Shown one piece after another: positions 5,885 through 14,333 of a stretch of DNA of 64,000 bases (position 1 is its first letter; each line of letters starts with the position of its first letter). Under the pieces are notes generated by a model. The model had not been told where the DNA came from. It saw only the letters and a list, made by a program, of their open reading frames with translations, and ran no database searches. Source of the DNA: an uncultured Collinsella sp. (lineage in GTDB: Bacteria > Actinomycetota > Coriobacteriia > Coriobacteriales > Coriobacteriaceae); contig CALLNU010000021.1 in NCBI GenBank assembly GCA_938005465.1, positions 93,510 through 157,509 on the forward strand. Reading direction: 5' to 3'. A program made the translations under genes and the position numbers.

Positions 5885-7312
5885 GTGGGCGAGGTCGCCT
5901 ACTCGGAGGGCGAGGACGCCGCCGAGCTGGGCGGGGACCTGGGCATGGAGCCCATCGAGTGGCAGTCCCTGGTTCTGTCCGACTGGTGCGCGTGCGATGC
6001 CGAGGGCCGCCCCGCCTACGTCACGTGCGGCCTGGACGTGCCCCGCCAGAACGGCAAGAACGCCGTCATCGAGATATACGAGGTGTTCCGCCTGGCGGTC
6101 TGCGGCTGGCACATCCTCCACACCGCGCACCGCGTCAAGACCGCCAAGAAGGCGTTCAACCGACTCGTCCGCTACTTTACGGACAAGGAGCACCCCGAGA
6201 TCTCGTGCCTCGTCGAGAGGATCCGCCGCACGAACGGCGAGGAGGCCATCTACCTCACCAACGGCGGCTCCATCGAGTTCTCGGCGCGCACCAACGGAAG
6301 CGCGCGAGGCTTCGATGACATCCAGCTCGTCGTGTTCGACGAGGCGCAGGAGCTCACCGACTCCCAGTACGACGCCATCATGTACACGCTCGCCGCGTCC
6401 GCGACCGGAGAGCGCCAGATCATCTACACGGGCACGCCGCCCAACGAGGACTGCCCCGGCACCGTGTTCGCGCGCACGCGCGCGGCCATCCTAGCCGGCG
6501 ACATCCCGAGCACCGAGTGGTGCTCGTGGGCCACGGACGAGTGCCCGCGCCAGGACGCCACGTTCGACGACGTGGTGGACCTCATCTACGAATCGAACCC
6601 GAGCATGGGCATCATCCTGTCGCTCGACTTCACCCGCACGGAGTTCGCCGGCGGCTCGATCACCGGCTTCGCCCACGAGCGCCTGGGCTGGTTCAGCCCG
6701 GCCGCCATGCTCACGAGGGCCATCCCGCGGGAATCGTGGGGCTCCTCCCTCATCGATGCCATCGGCGACCGGTACCGCGGCAAGAAGGCCTTCGGGGTGA
6801 AGTTCTCGAGGGACGGGTCGACCTACGCGCTGTCGGGCTGCAAGCTCGGCCAGCGCGCGCTCAAGGGCAGGGCCGCCGTCGAGCTCATCAGGGTCGGAAC
6901 GACGGCGGGCGGCGCCCGCGAGCTCGCCGAGTGGCTCTATGACCGCCGCACGACCGCGTCGGTCGTCGTCATCGACGGCATGTCAGGCGCCGACGCGCTC
7001 ATCGACCGCCTCGCCGAGATGAAGCCGCCGCGCGGCTACGTCGTGAGGCCGCAGACGCGCGACGTGGTCGCCGCCGCCGTCGGCTTCGTGGACGCGCTCA
7101 ACGACGGCACGCTCGCGCACACCTACGACCCGACGCTCGAGGATTCGGCGAGGAAGTGCGTGCGCAGGAAGATCGGGTCCCGCGGCGGGTGGGGCTTCGG
7201 CTCCCCCGAGGACGCGACCGTGTCGCCCGAGCCACTCGAATCTTGCTCGCTCGCGCTGTGGGGCGCGAGGAACACCAAGCGCAACCCGCGCAGGAAGCAG
7301 AGGACACTGTGA
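5885..7312 (+). CDS. phage terminase large subunit
   Basis: I chose the GTG at 5885, just after the TerS stop. Upstream in-frame sequence to 5801 is an Arg/Ser-rich shadow of TerS. The product is about 475 residues. Near residue 55, DVPRQNGKNA is the deviant Walker A motif of terminases, and VVFDEAQE is the Walker B with catalytic Glu. IYTGTPPN is the coupling motif. The C-terminal half has the RNase H-like nuclease strands (SVVVIDGMSGADAL). It packages DNA into proheads and cuts it. The stop overlaps the portal start (GTGA). Confidence 0.92.
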   Translation: MGEVAYSEGEDAAELGGDLGMEPIEWQSLVLSDWCACDAEGRPAYVTCGLDVPRQNGKNAVIEIYEVFRLAVCGWHILHTAHRVKTAKKAFNRLVRYFTDKEHPEISCLVERIRRTNGEEAIYLTNGGSIEFSARTNGSARGFDDIQLVVFDEAQELTDSQYDAIMYTLAASATGERQIIYTGTPPNEDCPGTVFARTRAAILAGDIPSTEWCSWATDECPRQDATFDDVVDLIYESNPSMGIILSLDFTRTEFAGGSITGFAHERLGWFSPAAMLTRAIPRESWGSSLIDAIGDRYRGKKAFGVKFSRDGSTYALSGCKLGQRALKGRAAVELIRVGTTAGGARELAEWLYDRRTTASVVVIDGMSGADALIDRLAEMKPPRGYVVRPQTRDVVAAAVGFVDALNDGTLAHTYDPTLEDSARKCVRRKIGSRGGWGFGSPEDATVSPEPLESCSLALWGARNTKRNPRRKQRTL

Positions 7313-8832
7313 TCCAGAGAATTGGGCAGGGGGCCTCCGTCGAGACGCCGAACCTCGACGCCGTCCCCGAGCCGTACCGAGCCGCCGTGGAGGACATGTT
7401 CGACACCTGGGGCGACATGTCGGCGCGCAACACCGTCCTAAAGCGCTACTACGACATGAAGAACGAGATGAAGAGCCTCGGCATCTCCATCCCGCCCATG
7501 CTCGAGATGGTCAACTGCGTCACCGGGTGGTGCGCCAAGGCCATCAAGGCGCACTCCGTGCGCTCCGTCTTCGACGGCTTCGTCTTCGACGGCGCGGAGG
7601 ACCAGGACCTCAAGCGCCTCGTGCGCGAGAACCGCCTGAGGTCTCTCTACCGGCAGGCGTGCGCGAGCGCCCTCACATACGGCGTGTCGGCCATGACCGT
7701 CATGAGGGGCGGCCCCGGACAGCCCGAGGCGATGGTCCGCGTGTTCAGCGCGAACCAGTTCTGCTGCCTGTGGGACAAGGACGCCCGTCGCATCCGCTGC
7801 GGCGTCGTCCTCGCCGACGTCGACAGGTCGGGCAACGCCTCCCGCTACGTGTGCCACTTTCCGGACGCGGTGCTCACGCTGGTGCGCATCGGCTCGGGCG
7901 GCGGCCCGTACGAGTGGGGCTGCGAGACGGAGCCGAACCCCATGGGGCGCCCGCTCATGGAGGTGTTCACCTACGACCCCGACCCGGACCGCCCGCTCGG
8001 CCACTCCATGCTCACGCCCGAGATCCTGGGCATCGTCGACAAGGCAATGCGCGACGTGCTGCGCATGGAGGTCGGCGCGGAGTTCTTCACGTTCCCCCAG
8101 CGATACATCCTCGGCGCCAAGGACGCCCTCTTCTCCGTGAAGGACGGGGACGGCGGGGAGGGCGATGACGATGATGGGGACGAGGGCGGCGCAGTCGCCC
8201 CGCCGTCGCCCATCGCCAAGTTCAACGCGTACGTCGGGTCGTTCCTCGCCATCACCAAGGACGAGGACGGCGACGTCCCGACCGTGGGACAGTTCGCCGC
8301 ACCGACGGCGGACAACTTCACGCGCGTCTTCGAGAACGACGCGCAGCGGTTCTCCGGCGCGACCAACGTCCCGCTGGCGCAGCTGGGCGTGCTGTCGAAC
8401 ACCTACACGTCCTCGGACGCCCTGGGCGCGGCGAACGACCCGCTCATCCTCGAGGTGGAGCAGATCAACGAGCATAACGCCGAGGCGCTCGAGACGGTCG
8501 CGCAGATGATGATGGCGGTCAAGGACGGCGTCCCGATAACCGGGCTCACCGACGAGCAGCGCGCCGTCCAGGCGTACTTCAAGGACCCCTCGATGCCCAC
8601 CATCGCAGCGCGCGCCGACGCGTGGACGAAGCTCGCCGCCGCGGACGAGAGCATGCTGGGCACCCGCGTCTACTACGAGGGCGTGGGCCTGTCCCAGCCG
8701 ACCATCGACCGCCTGGAGCGCGAGAAGCAGCAGAGCGGGGCCATCGCGTCGCTCAACGCAATGGCAGAGACGATGGCCATCGAGGCCGCGAAGGCCGCGG
8801 CCCTGCCGCCCGCCGGCGGTGAGGCGGAGTGA
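7309..8832 (+). CDS. phage portal protein
   Basis: A 507-residue protein read from the GTG at 7309 that overlaps the terminase stop; the upstream in-frame ATG at 7156 lies inside TerL and is rejected. Features of the SPP1-gp6-like portal family are seen: a VNCVTGWCAKAIKAHSVR segment near residue 70, GHSMLTPEILGIVDKAMRD mid-protein (clip/stem region), and helical C-terminal segments. An acidic Asp/Gly-rich loop lies near residues 280-300. Its position between TerL and the MuF protein is canonical. Confidence 0.9.
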   Translation: MIQRIGQGASVETPNLDAVPEPYRAAVEDMFDTWGDMSARNTVLKRYYDMKNEMKSLGISIPPMLEMVNCVTGWCAKAIKAHSVRSVFDGFVFDGAEDQDLKRLVRENRLRSLYRQACASALTYGVSAMTVMRGGPGQPEAMVRVFSANQFCCLWDKDARRIRCGVVLADVDRSGNASRYVCHFPDAVLTLVRIGSGGGPYEWGCETEPNPMGRPLMEVFTYDPDPDRPLGHSMLTPEILGIVDKAMRDVLRMEVGAEFFTFPQRYILGAKDALFSVKDGDGGEGDDDDGDEGGAVAPPSPIAKFNAYVGSFLAITKDEDGDVPTVGQFAAPTADNFTRVFENDAQRFSGATNVPLAQLGVLSNTYTSSDALGAANDPLILEVEQINEHNAEALETVAQMMMAVKDGVPITGLTDEQRAVQAYFKDPSMPTIAARADAWTKLAAADESMLGTRVYYEGVGLSQPTIDRLEREKQQSGAIASLNAMAETMAIEAAKAAALPPAGGEAE

Positions 8833-9710
8833 TACCGCGCGAGGACTTCGACCGCTATGCCCGCGCGCTCGGCATCAACGCCGACCTGCTGCAGGCGGCG
8901 GTCGCGCAGGCGATAGACGAGTTCGCCGGACTCTACGGCGAGGAGCTCTACCGGGCGCTGGCGCGCACCTACGCGGCGCTCGTGGCCAAGTTCGGATCTT
9001 TCGCCGCCGCCGCGGCCGTCGAGTTCTACGCCGCCATGCGCTCGGGCGCCGGCCCGGCGCAGGGATACGAGCCGCGGCAGTTCGACCCCGGCCACGGCGG
9101 GCTCCTCGCGAGCGACGTCGACGAGGCGCTGCGGGCTTCCGCGCCCGCCTCGGCCCTCGCGGCGACGGCCGTGCAGCGCGTCATGGGCTACGCGGACGCC
9201 ACGATCCAGGGCAACGCCATGGCCGACCCCGCGCACCCGCGCTGGGCGCTGGTGCCGCACGCCGGCGCGTGCGACTGGTGCCGGATGATCGGCTCGCGCG
9301 GCTTCGTGTTCAAGAGCTCGGCGACAGCCGGCGCCGAGCGCCACCCGAGCTGCAGGTGCATACCGGTCGCCGACTTCTCCGACAGCCCCGCGCTCGACGG
9401 CTACGACCCGGCGGCGCTCTACGACGAGTACCACGGGAAGCACCCCGAATGGGGGTCCAGGCGCTCGGGGCCACGCGGCCACCGTAGGAGCAGCAAGGTA
9501 GTCGCCGCGTTCGTGGACGGGAAGAGGTTCGGGAGCATCGGCGACATCCAGAGGTACATGGAGGGGGCATCGTCCCCGGATGACCTCAAGGCCCGCATGG
9601 CCACCGCGAACAGGGCGGGTCTGGCCATGGGCTTCAAGCCCGGGAGCCCCTACGCCAAGTCGCTCGCGCAGACCGCGGCGAGCGTGAGCAAGAGGCTCTC
9701 GGCCAAGTGA
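8829..9710 (+). CDS. MuF-like minor capsid protein
   Basis: A 293-residue protein starting at a GTG overlapping the portal stop (GTGA). The N-terminal half is Ala-rich and helical. Residues about 140-180 hold CDWCRMIGSRG and then HPSCRC, the Cys/His signature of the MuF (SPP1 gp7-like) domain. The C-terminal region after residue 220 (FVDGKRFGSIGDIQRYM) is separate. MuF proteins attach to the portal and can be ejected with DNA; the Cys residues probably bind zinc (family knowledge). Confidence 0.85.
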   Translation: MIPREDFDRYARALGINADLLQAAVAQAIDEFAGLYGEELYRALARTYAALVAKFGSFAAAAAVEFYAAMRSGAGPAQGYEPRQFDPGHGGLLASDVDEALRASAPASALAATAVQRVMGYADATIQGNAMADPAHPRWALVPHAGACDWCRMIGSRGFVFKSSATAGAERHPSCRCIPVADFSDSPALDGYDPAALYDEYHGKHPEWGSRRSGPRGHRRSSKVVAAFVDGKRFGSIGDIQRYMEGASSPDDLKARMATANRAGLAMGFKPGSPYAKSLAQTAASVSKRLSAK

Positions 9711-9790
9711 GGACGCCCCGTGGGAGGGCGGGCGCGACGCGCCGTCAAGCGTCGCCGGCGAAGACACGCAACGCGCCGGCAGGAAAACGA

Positions 9791-9820
9791 GGCCGCAGCC
9801 CGCACGGGAGGCGGCCTTTT
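9791..9820 (+). terminator. intrinsic terminator between MuF and scaffold genes
   Basis: GGCCGC pairs with GCGGCC across a 14-base partly paired loop, followed by TTTT. The gap 9711-9894 holds no gene. A second small hairpin (GCCGCCGCATGGCGGC) lies just downstream, before the scaffold gene. Confidence 0.6.
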
Positions 9821-9894
9821 CCATGCCAAAACACCGCCAGCGCCGCCGCATGGCGGCGAGAAGCGAGCCCCGCACGGGGCGGAAGGAGTGCAAG

Positions 9895-10455
9895 ATGCCG
9901 ACCCAGCAGAGCACCGTCACCGAGACCAATCCCGTCGAGCCCCCGCAGCCGGCCGCGCCCGCGCAGCCCGGCGCCGGCCAGGAGCCCGGCGCGCCGCAGG
10001 AGCCGCCGGCGATCGACTGGAAGGCCGAGGCCGAGCGATTCAAGAAGGAGTCCCGCAAGTGGGAGGCCCGGGCCAAGGAGAACAAGGGCAAGGCCGACCT
10101 GTGGGACGCGCAGGGCGCGCAGGCGCCCACCGTCGAGTCCCTCAACGACGAGCTCAACGACCTGAAGGGACGCCTCGCCGCGTCCGAGGCCGAGCGCGAG
10201 CGCGAGCGCACCCTGGCCCGCGTGTCGCAGGCCACCGGCGTGCCGGCCGCGCTCATCCACGGCGACGACGAGGAGTCGATGACGGCATCGGCCAAGGCCG
10301 TCGCCGACTTCGCCGAGTCGCGCCAGCCGGGCTACCCGCTCGACAAGGGCGGATCCGGCGGAGGCAAGAAAGTGAACAGGGAGTCCATCGAGTCCATCAA
10401 GGACCCCGCCAAGCGCATCATGGCCCGCGCCGCGCACATGGACCTCTACAAGTAG
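9895..10455 (+). CDS. capsid scaffold protein
   Basis: A 186-residue protein, ATG at 9895 behind GGAAGGAG. The first 40 residues are Pro/Ala/Gln-rich and disordered. Residues about 45-125 are a charged coiled coil (ERFKKESRKWEARAKENK; later SEAERERERTLARV). The C-terminus is basic. This is the usual layout of phage scaffold proteins (DUF4355/gp20-like), which guide capsid assembly and then leave the head. It lies directly upstream of the major capsid gene. Confidence 0.8.
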   Translation: MPTQQSTVTETNPVEPPQPAAPAQPGAGQEPGAPQEPPAIDWKAEAERFKKESRKWEARAKENKGKADLWDAQGAQAPTVESLNDELNDLKGRLAASEAERERERTLARVSQATGVPAALIHGDDEESMTASAKAVADFAESRQPGYPLDKGGSGGGKKVNRESIESIKDPAKRIMARAAHMDLYK

Positions 10456-10467
10456 AAAGGGGCAAGC

Positions 10468-11406
10468 ATGCCCGTACCCGCAAACATCTCCGACTCCACG
10501 GCCATCAACGCCTCGATGGACCAGGAGTTCATCCGCAACTTCGAGGGCGACCTCGACCGCCTGCTCGAGGTCCTCGGCATCTTCGGCGCCGAGACCATCG
10601 CCGCCGGCACCACGCTCAAGATGCTCAAGGTGACCGGCGAGCTCAACAACTCAAAGACCGCCGGCTCCAAGGAGTCCGCCACCGGCGATACCGCAGTCCA
10701 GCTGGGATCCAGCTCGGGCACGTCCTACGTCGAGGGCGACGAGGTCGCGCTGTCCAAGTTCACCGCCACCTACGAGCCCGTGGGCGAGGCCGAGGCCTTC
10801 CCGTACCGCCGCATGACCACGCACAAGGCGATCCAGCAGTCCGGCTACGTCAACGCCGTGCTCAAGACCGACAAGCACATGGCATCGCTCGTGCGCCGCA
10901 GCATCGTCTCGCAGTTCTTCTCCTTCCTGCTCAAGGGAACGGGCACGGCGACCGGCAAGGGCCTGCAGGCATGCGCCGCGGCCGTCGACGCCAAGCTCGG
11001 CAACACCCTCGAGACCAACGGCGACGCCGCCGAGCGCGTCGTCCACTTCATCAACCGAGACGACGCCGCCGACTACCTAGGCGCCGCCACCATCACCGAC
11101 CAGAACCTGTTCGGCCTCACCTACCTCGAGAACTTCCTGGGCCTCTCGGGCGTCTTCCTGACCAACCAGGTCGCCAAGGGAACCATGATCGCCACCCCCG
11201 CCGACAACATCCGCATCTTCGGCGTGGACTTCGGCGAGCTCGCGACCTCCGGCCTCACGTACACGGTCTCCGACTCCGGCCTGATCGGCGTCGCGCACAC
11301 CCCGGCGTACGACCACGTGTCGGTCGAGACCAACGTGCTCGCCGGCGCGACGTTCTTCCCCGAGGTGAAGGACTACATCGTGAAGGGAACCATCACGACC
11401 AAGTAA
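10468..11406 (+). CDS. phage major capsid protein
   Basis: A 312-residue protein, ATG behind AAAGGGG. It has an N-terminal helix, then a beta-rich body with TTLKMLKVTGEL, AFPYRRMTTHKAI and a long C-terminal domain ending KDYIVKGTITTK. The position right after the scaffold and before the connector genes, and the length, fit an HK97-fold capsid protein of the N4-gp56/phage L5-like branch. The exact subfamily is not certain. Codons are strongly G/C-ending, as expected for an abundant product. Confidence 0.85.
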   Translation: MPVPANISDSTAINASMDQEFIRNFEGDLDRLLEVLGIFGAETIAAGTTLKMLKVTGELNNSKTAGSKESATGDTAVQLGSSSGTSYVEGDEVALSKFTATYEPVGEAEAFPYRRMTTHKAIQQSGYVNAVLKTDKHMASLVRRSIVSQFFSFLLKGTGTATGKGLQACAAAVDAKLGNTLETNGDAAERVVHFINRDDAADYLGAATITDQNLFGLTYLENFLGLSGVFLTNQVAKGTMIATPADNIRIFGVDFGELATSGLTYTVSDSGLIGVAHTPAYDHVSVETNVLAGATFFPEVKDYIVKGTITTK

Positions 11407-11416
11407 GGAGGCCGAC

Positions 11417-11836
11417 GTGGACGACTACGCGTTCGCTACGGTCGACGAGTACCGCATCGACACAGGGGACGCGGCGACCGACGAGGAACGCATCGCGGCC
11501 GAGCTGTCGCGGCAGAGCGCGAAGCTCCGCGCGACCCTCGGCATGCCGCGCTACCGCTCCCTGACGGGCGACGCCCGCGAGCTTGCCCGCGACCTGGTGA
11601 CCGACGCGGCCCGCAAGAAGCTGGTCCAGCCGGCCTGCGCGCCCATGGGCGTGGAGGACCTCACCGGCGTCTCGCAGTCGAGCTTCACGGCCAACGGGTT
11701 CCAGGGGAGCTTCACCTACCAGAACCCGAGCGGGACGGCCTACTTCGACCGCTCGACGCTCACCGCGCTCAAGAGGCTCCTCGGGCGCGGCCAGCGCATC
11801 GGCACCGTGTGCCCGAGCTACGGGCGCAGGCCGTGA
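11417..11836 (+). CDS. head-tail adaptor (Gp6/Gp19-like connector)
   Basis: A 139-residue protein from a GTG behind AAGGAGG. The N-terminal half has the helical pattern of phage connector proteins (TVDEYRIDTGDAATDEERI, then RYRSLTGDARELARDLVTDAARKKLV). It docks below the portal and extends the connector (family knowledge). It is the first of four small head-completion genes that overlap one another. Confidence 0.65.
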   Translation: MDDYAFATVDEYRIDTGDAATDEERIAAELSRQSAKLRATLGMPRYRSLTGDARELARDLVTDAARKKLVQPACAPMGVEDLTGVSQSSFTANGFQGSFTYQNPSGTAYFDRSTLTALKRLLGRGQRIGTVCPSYGRRP

Positions 11837-12186
11837 TGGGCGAGGAGGTGACGGTGCTGTCGAGCACGGAGACGGGCAGGGACGCCATGGGCGAGCCTGT
11901 CGTCGAGTGGGAGGCCACCGTCGTCACGGGGTGCCTCGTGAGGCCCCTGGCGGGATCTGATGTGGGGGATGCCGTCCGGCCGGACGGCATCGAGGCGAGC
12001 TACTCCATCGCGTTCCCCAAGACGTACGCTGGGCCGCCGCTGGCGCGCTGCCGCATCGCCCTGACGGGGCGCGGCATGCCCGCCGACCCCGACACCGCGC
12101 TGCTGGTCGTCGGCTCCCCCGACATCACGAACCCCTGCCCCACGGCGTGGAACATGACGGCGACGGCGGGGAGGGTCCATGGCTGA
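11836..12186 (+). CDS. head-tail stopper/head closure protein
   Basis: A 116-residue protein; the ATG at 11836 overlaps the preceding TGA by one base. The beginning (EEVTVLSSTETGRDAMGEPV) and the central beta strands match the small beta-barrel stopper proteins (Gp16/DUF of SPP1 type) that seal the connector after packaging. Assignment rests on length, strand pattern and gene order. Confidence 0.6.
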   Translation: MGEEVTVLSSTETGRDAMGEPVVEWEATVVTGCLVRPLAGSDVGDAVRPDGIEASYSIAFPKTYAGPPLARCRIALTGRGMPADPDTALLVVGSPDITNPCPTAWNMTATAGRVHG

Positions 12187-12502
12187 CAAGATCAAGTTCG
12201 GGCGCTTCGTCCACAGCGACGCGGGCGTCATCGCCGTCACGAAGGGCGCGGGCGTCCGCGCCTGGGTGGCGGCCGAGACCGCCCGCCTCGCGGCGAAGGC
12301 CAACGCCGCGGCCGCGTCGCACCACGTGCCGTCGGGTTACCGCAAGTCGCTCGAGAAGCTCCATCCCGGGGCCTTCGACGGCGCCCCCTACGTGGGCGTC
12401 GTCAAGTCGGGCTCCTGCGACACCCTCGGCGTCGTGCGTGTCGCGACCCCGGTCGGCGCATTCGACCAGAACCGCAACCACACCCTCGACCACCTGCTCT
12501 AA
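12179..12502 (+). CDS. tail completion/neck protein (HK97 gp10-like)
   Basis: A 107-residue protein overlapping the preceding gene by eight bases. A basic helical segment around residues 25-50 (AWVAAETARLAAKANAAAA) is followed by a compact beta region. HK97 gp10-like neck proteins occupy this slot between stopper and tail terminator (inference from order). Confidence 0.5.
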   Translation: MADKIKFGRFVHSDAGVIAVTKGAGVRAWVAAETARLAAKANAAAASHHVPSGYRKSLEKLHPGAFDGAPYVGVVKSGSCDTLGVVRVATPVGAFDQNRNHTLDHLL

Positions 12503-12511
12503 GGAGGGAAC

Positions 12512-12879
12512 GTGCCGAGACTCAACGTGATGGGCGAGCTCAGGGCGATCCTCGAGTCCGCCCTGGGCGGCGTGCCCGTGAGGGTCAACGTGCCCGGGGA
12601 GCGACCGGGGACCGTCGCCGTGGTCCGCCGGTGCGGGGCGCGCGGCAGGACGCACTCGTGGACTCGCCTCAGGTGGAGGTGCTCATGTGGGCGCCCACCG
12701 AGGCCGAGGCCGAGGATCTCGCCGAGCGCGTGGGCGACGCCATGTCGCGCCTGCCGTTCGAGCGGGGCTTCTGCGCCTGCGAGGAGCTCGAGATGCGGAC
12801 CGACTACGACTACCTCGCCCGGTCCCCGCGCTGGTACGCGCTGTACCGACTGAAGACATACCAACCGAAAGAAGGATAA
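12512..12879 (+). pseudogene. tail terminator protein gene with a frameshift
   Basis: The GTG at 12512, behind AAGGAGG, opens a frame reading MPRLNVMGELRAILES and continuing to VAVVRR. After about residue 42 the sensible protein continues in another frame: ARQDALVDSPQVEVLMWA to the stop at 12879, with a PTEAEAEDLAERV helix typical of tail terminators. One missing G in the GGGG run at 12635-12638 would restore a single protein of about 122 residues. In the original frame the tail is Arg/Pro/Ser-rich nonsense. The cause could be a real mutation, a sequencing error or, less likely, programmed frameshifting. Confidence 0.7.
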
Positions 12880-13512
12880 ATGGCATCCAACAACGAAGAG
12901 GCCAAGGTCGCCCTCGCGTCCGAGGACGCGACCCCGGCAGCCGACATCGACCCCTCGCTCGTAACCACCGGCTCCCCCGTCGAGGGCGGCTGCGTGTATA
13001 CGAGCTTCAAGGCCAAGCCGACGCTCCCGGCCGACGCCACGACCAAGATCTCCACGCTCACCGACCTCGTGTCGCTGGGCGACCTGTCGCCCGACGGCTT
13101 CACGGCCTCCAAGGGCGTGACAGTCAACGAGTTCAAGGGCTGGCACCAGTCCATCGTGCTCACCAAGGTCTCCGAGGAGAAGCACCAGTACAAGATGGTC
13201 TTCATCGAGTCCGTCCGCTCCTCCGTCGCCAAGCTGCGCTACGGCGCCGACAACGTCGAGACGAACGAGGACGGAACGTTCAGCCACATCAAGGCCGTCG
13301 CCAACTCCGACGTGCGCGTCCCGCTCGTCATCGACGAGCTCGAGGACACGGGCAACCTCCGCCGCACCGTCATCCCGCGCGTCTCCATCGACTCCTATGA
13401 CGACGTCGAGCACAAGCCCGGCGGGCTGGTGCAGTACGGCTTCACCTTCACGGTCCTCAAGACCGCGGACAAGCCGCTGTTCGACATCTACCGCGCAAAG
13501 CCCGCCGCGTAG
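12880..13512 (+). CDS. phage major tail (tube) protein
   Basis: A 210-residue protein, ATG behind GAAGGA, directly after the tail terminator gene and followed by a terminator. The sequence is beta-rich with GFTASKGVTVNEFKGWHQS and KHQYKMVFIESVR segments. That composition and its position before the frameshifted tail chaperone are diagnostic of the tail tube subunit of siphophages. Codons are highly G/C-ending, in keeping with high expression. Confidence 0.8.
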   Translation: MASNNEEAKVALASEDATPAADIDPSLVTTGSPVEGGCVYTSFKAKPTLPADATTKISTLTDLVSLGDLSPDGFTASKGVTVNEFKGWHQSIVLTKVSEEKHQYKMVFIESVRSSVAKLRYGADNVETNEDGTFSHIKAVANSDVRVPLVIDELEDTGNLRRTVIPRVSIDSYDDVEHKPGGLVQYGFTFTVLKTADKPLFDIYRAKPAA

Positions 13513-13531
13513 GCAGGGCCATAACGAGAAC

Positions 13532-13563
13532 GCCGCCCCGGCACTGCCGGGGCGGCCCTTTAT
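13532..13563 (+). terminator. terminator after major tail gene
   Basis: GCCGCCCCGGC and GCCGGGGCGGC form a perfect 11-bp stem over a three-base loop, followed by CCCTTTAT. It probably adjusts the ratio of tail tube to downstream tail proteins. Confidence 0.8.
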
Positions 13564-13575
13564 CTGGGAGGAAAG

Positions 13576-13965
13576 ATGAACAAGGACTACCTGGCAATGA
13601 TGGACGAGGGCGAGCTCGAGGCTTACGCCAAGGTCCTCGGCTTCACGACCGCCGCCGCGCAGACGGCTGCGGACAAGGCGAAGCTCATCGAGCAGAAGCG
13701 AGGACGCTGCGCCGAGCTGACCGTTCTCGGCATCGCCATGAGCATCCCCGTCAAGCGCGCGCACGACCGCCGCTTCATCGACGCCATGAACAAGGAGGAC
13801 CGCACGACCGAGGAGCTCGACGGGGCGTTCCGCTTCCTCCTCGGCGACGAGCAGTACGCGAGCCTCATGGAGGCCGTGACCGAGGACGACGGCACGCAGG
13901 ACGACGACGCGCTGGGCTACGCATACAACAAGCTGCTCTACTCGGCCGAACTAAAAAACTTCTAG
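13576..13965 (+). CDS. tail assembly chaperone, short form (G-like)
   Basis: A 129-residue, Glu/Asp-rich helical protein behind GGGAGGAAAG. It corresponds to the lambda gpG slot: directly between major tail protein and tape measure. Its last codons are Glu-Leu-Lys-Asn-Phe-stop, and the slippery heptamer lies three codons before the stop. It wraps and delivers the tape measure protein during tail assembly (family knowledge). Confidence 0.8.
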   Translation: MNKDYLAMMDEGELEAYAKVLGFTTAAAQTAADKAKLIEQKRGRCAELTVLGIAMSIPVKRAHDRRFIDAMNKEDRTTEELDGAFRFLLGDEQYASLMEAVTEDDGTQDDDALGYAYNKLLYSAELKNF

Positions 13966-14333
13966 AGCTCGCCGACCTCGAGGAGCGTCACCTGCCCCTG
14001 CTCAGGCACGACTTCAGGGCCTACTACGGCTGCTGCTACGACGAGGTCGGTGCCGCCGAGGCGTACGACCTCGTGAGGACGCTGCCCGACGGCTCGCTCA
14101 CCGTGGCGGCCCTACACCCGGAGCGCAGTTGGACCCGAGAGCAGCACCTGGCGGCGGACATCGTGGACAGCGTCTACGCGGCGGCGACCGCGCTGTGCGG
14201 CGGCAAGGCATCGGAAGCCCCGAGGGTGCCCCGCCCGAGGGACGTGGCCGCCGCCGGCGCCGCGGCAGAGCGCGCGGCGTCGGTTCGCGCCCGCATCGAG
14301 AACACCGAGTGGGTGGAGGTGACGGATGGCTGA
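13576..14333 (+). CDS. tail assembly chaperone, frameshifted long form (GT-like)
   Basis: A -1 shift at the heptamer 13953-13959 joins the 129-residue protein to a second frame that is open to 14333. The extension starts KLLELADLEERHLPLLRHDF and adds about 120 residues, including a helical Ala-rich end. This frame has no good start codon of its own near the junction and lies exactly where lambda gpT is encoded. The product would be about 252 residues, made as a minor fraction. The frameshift itself is inferred from sequence layout. Confidence 0.8.
13953..13959 (+). promoter_or_regulatory. -1 ribosomal slippery site A AAA AAC
   Basis: In the zero frame the codons are CTA AAA AAC TTC TAG. A AAA AAC fits the X XXY YYZ rule for simultaneous -1 slippage. 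The stop nine bases from the start of the slip sets the length of the short form. GC-rich sequence follows that could form a stimulatory structure. Confidence 0.85.

Noticed and set aside
5265..6494. 409-codon plus-strand ORF across the tRNA-like element and TerL
   Set aside because: Out of frame with TerS and TerL, rich in Arg, Ser and Pro: a shadow frame.
7438..8475. 345-codon minus-strand ORF inside the portal gene
   Set aside because: Antisense open frame caused by GC-rich codon bias; no RBS, low-complexity product.
9720..11564. 614-codon plus-strand ORF across scaffold and capsid genes
   Set aside because: Shadow frame; the other frame has clear scaffold and capsid proteins.
13953..14333. 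Treating the frame after the tail chaperone as a sequencing frameshift
   Set aside because: An ideal slippery heptamer and conserved gene layout fit programmed frameshifting, unlike the change at 12635.
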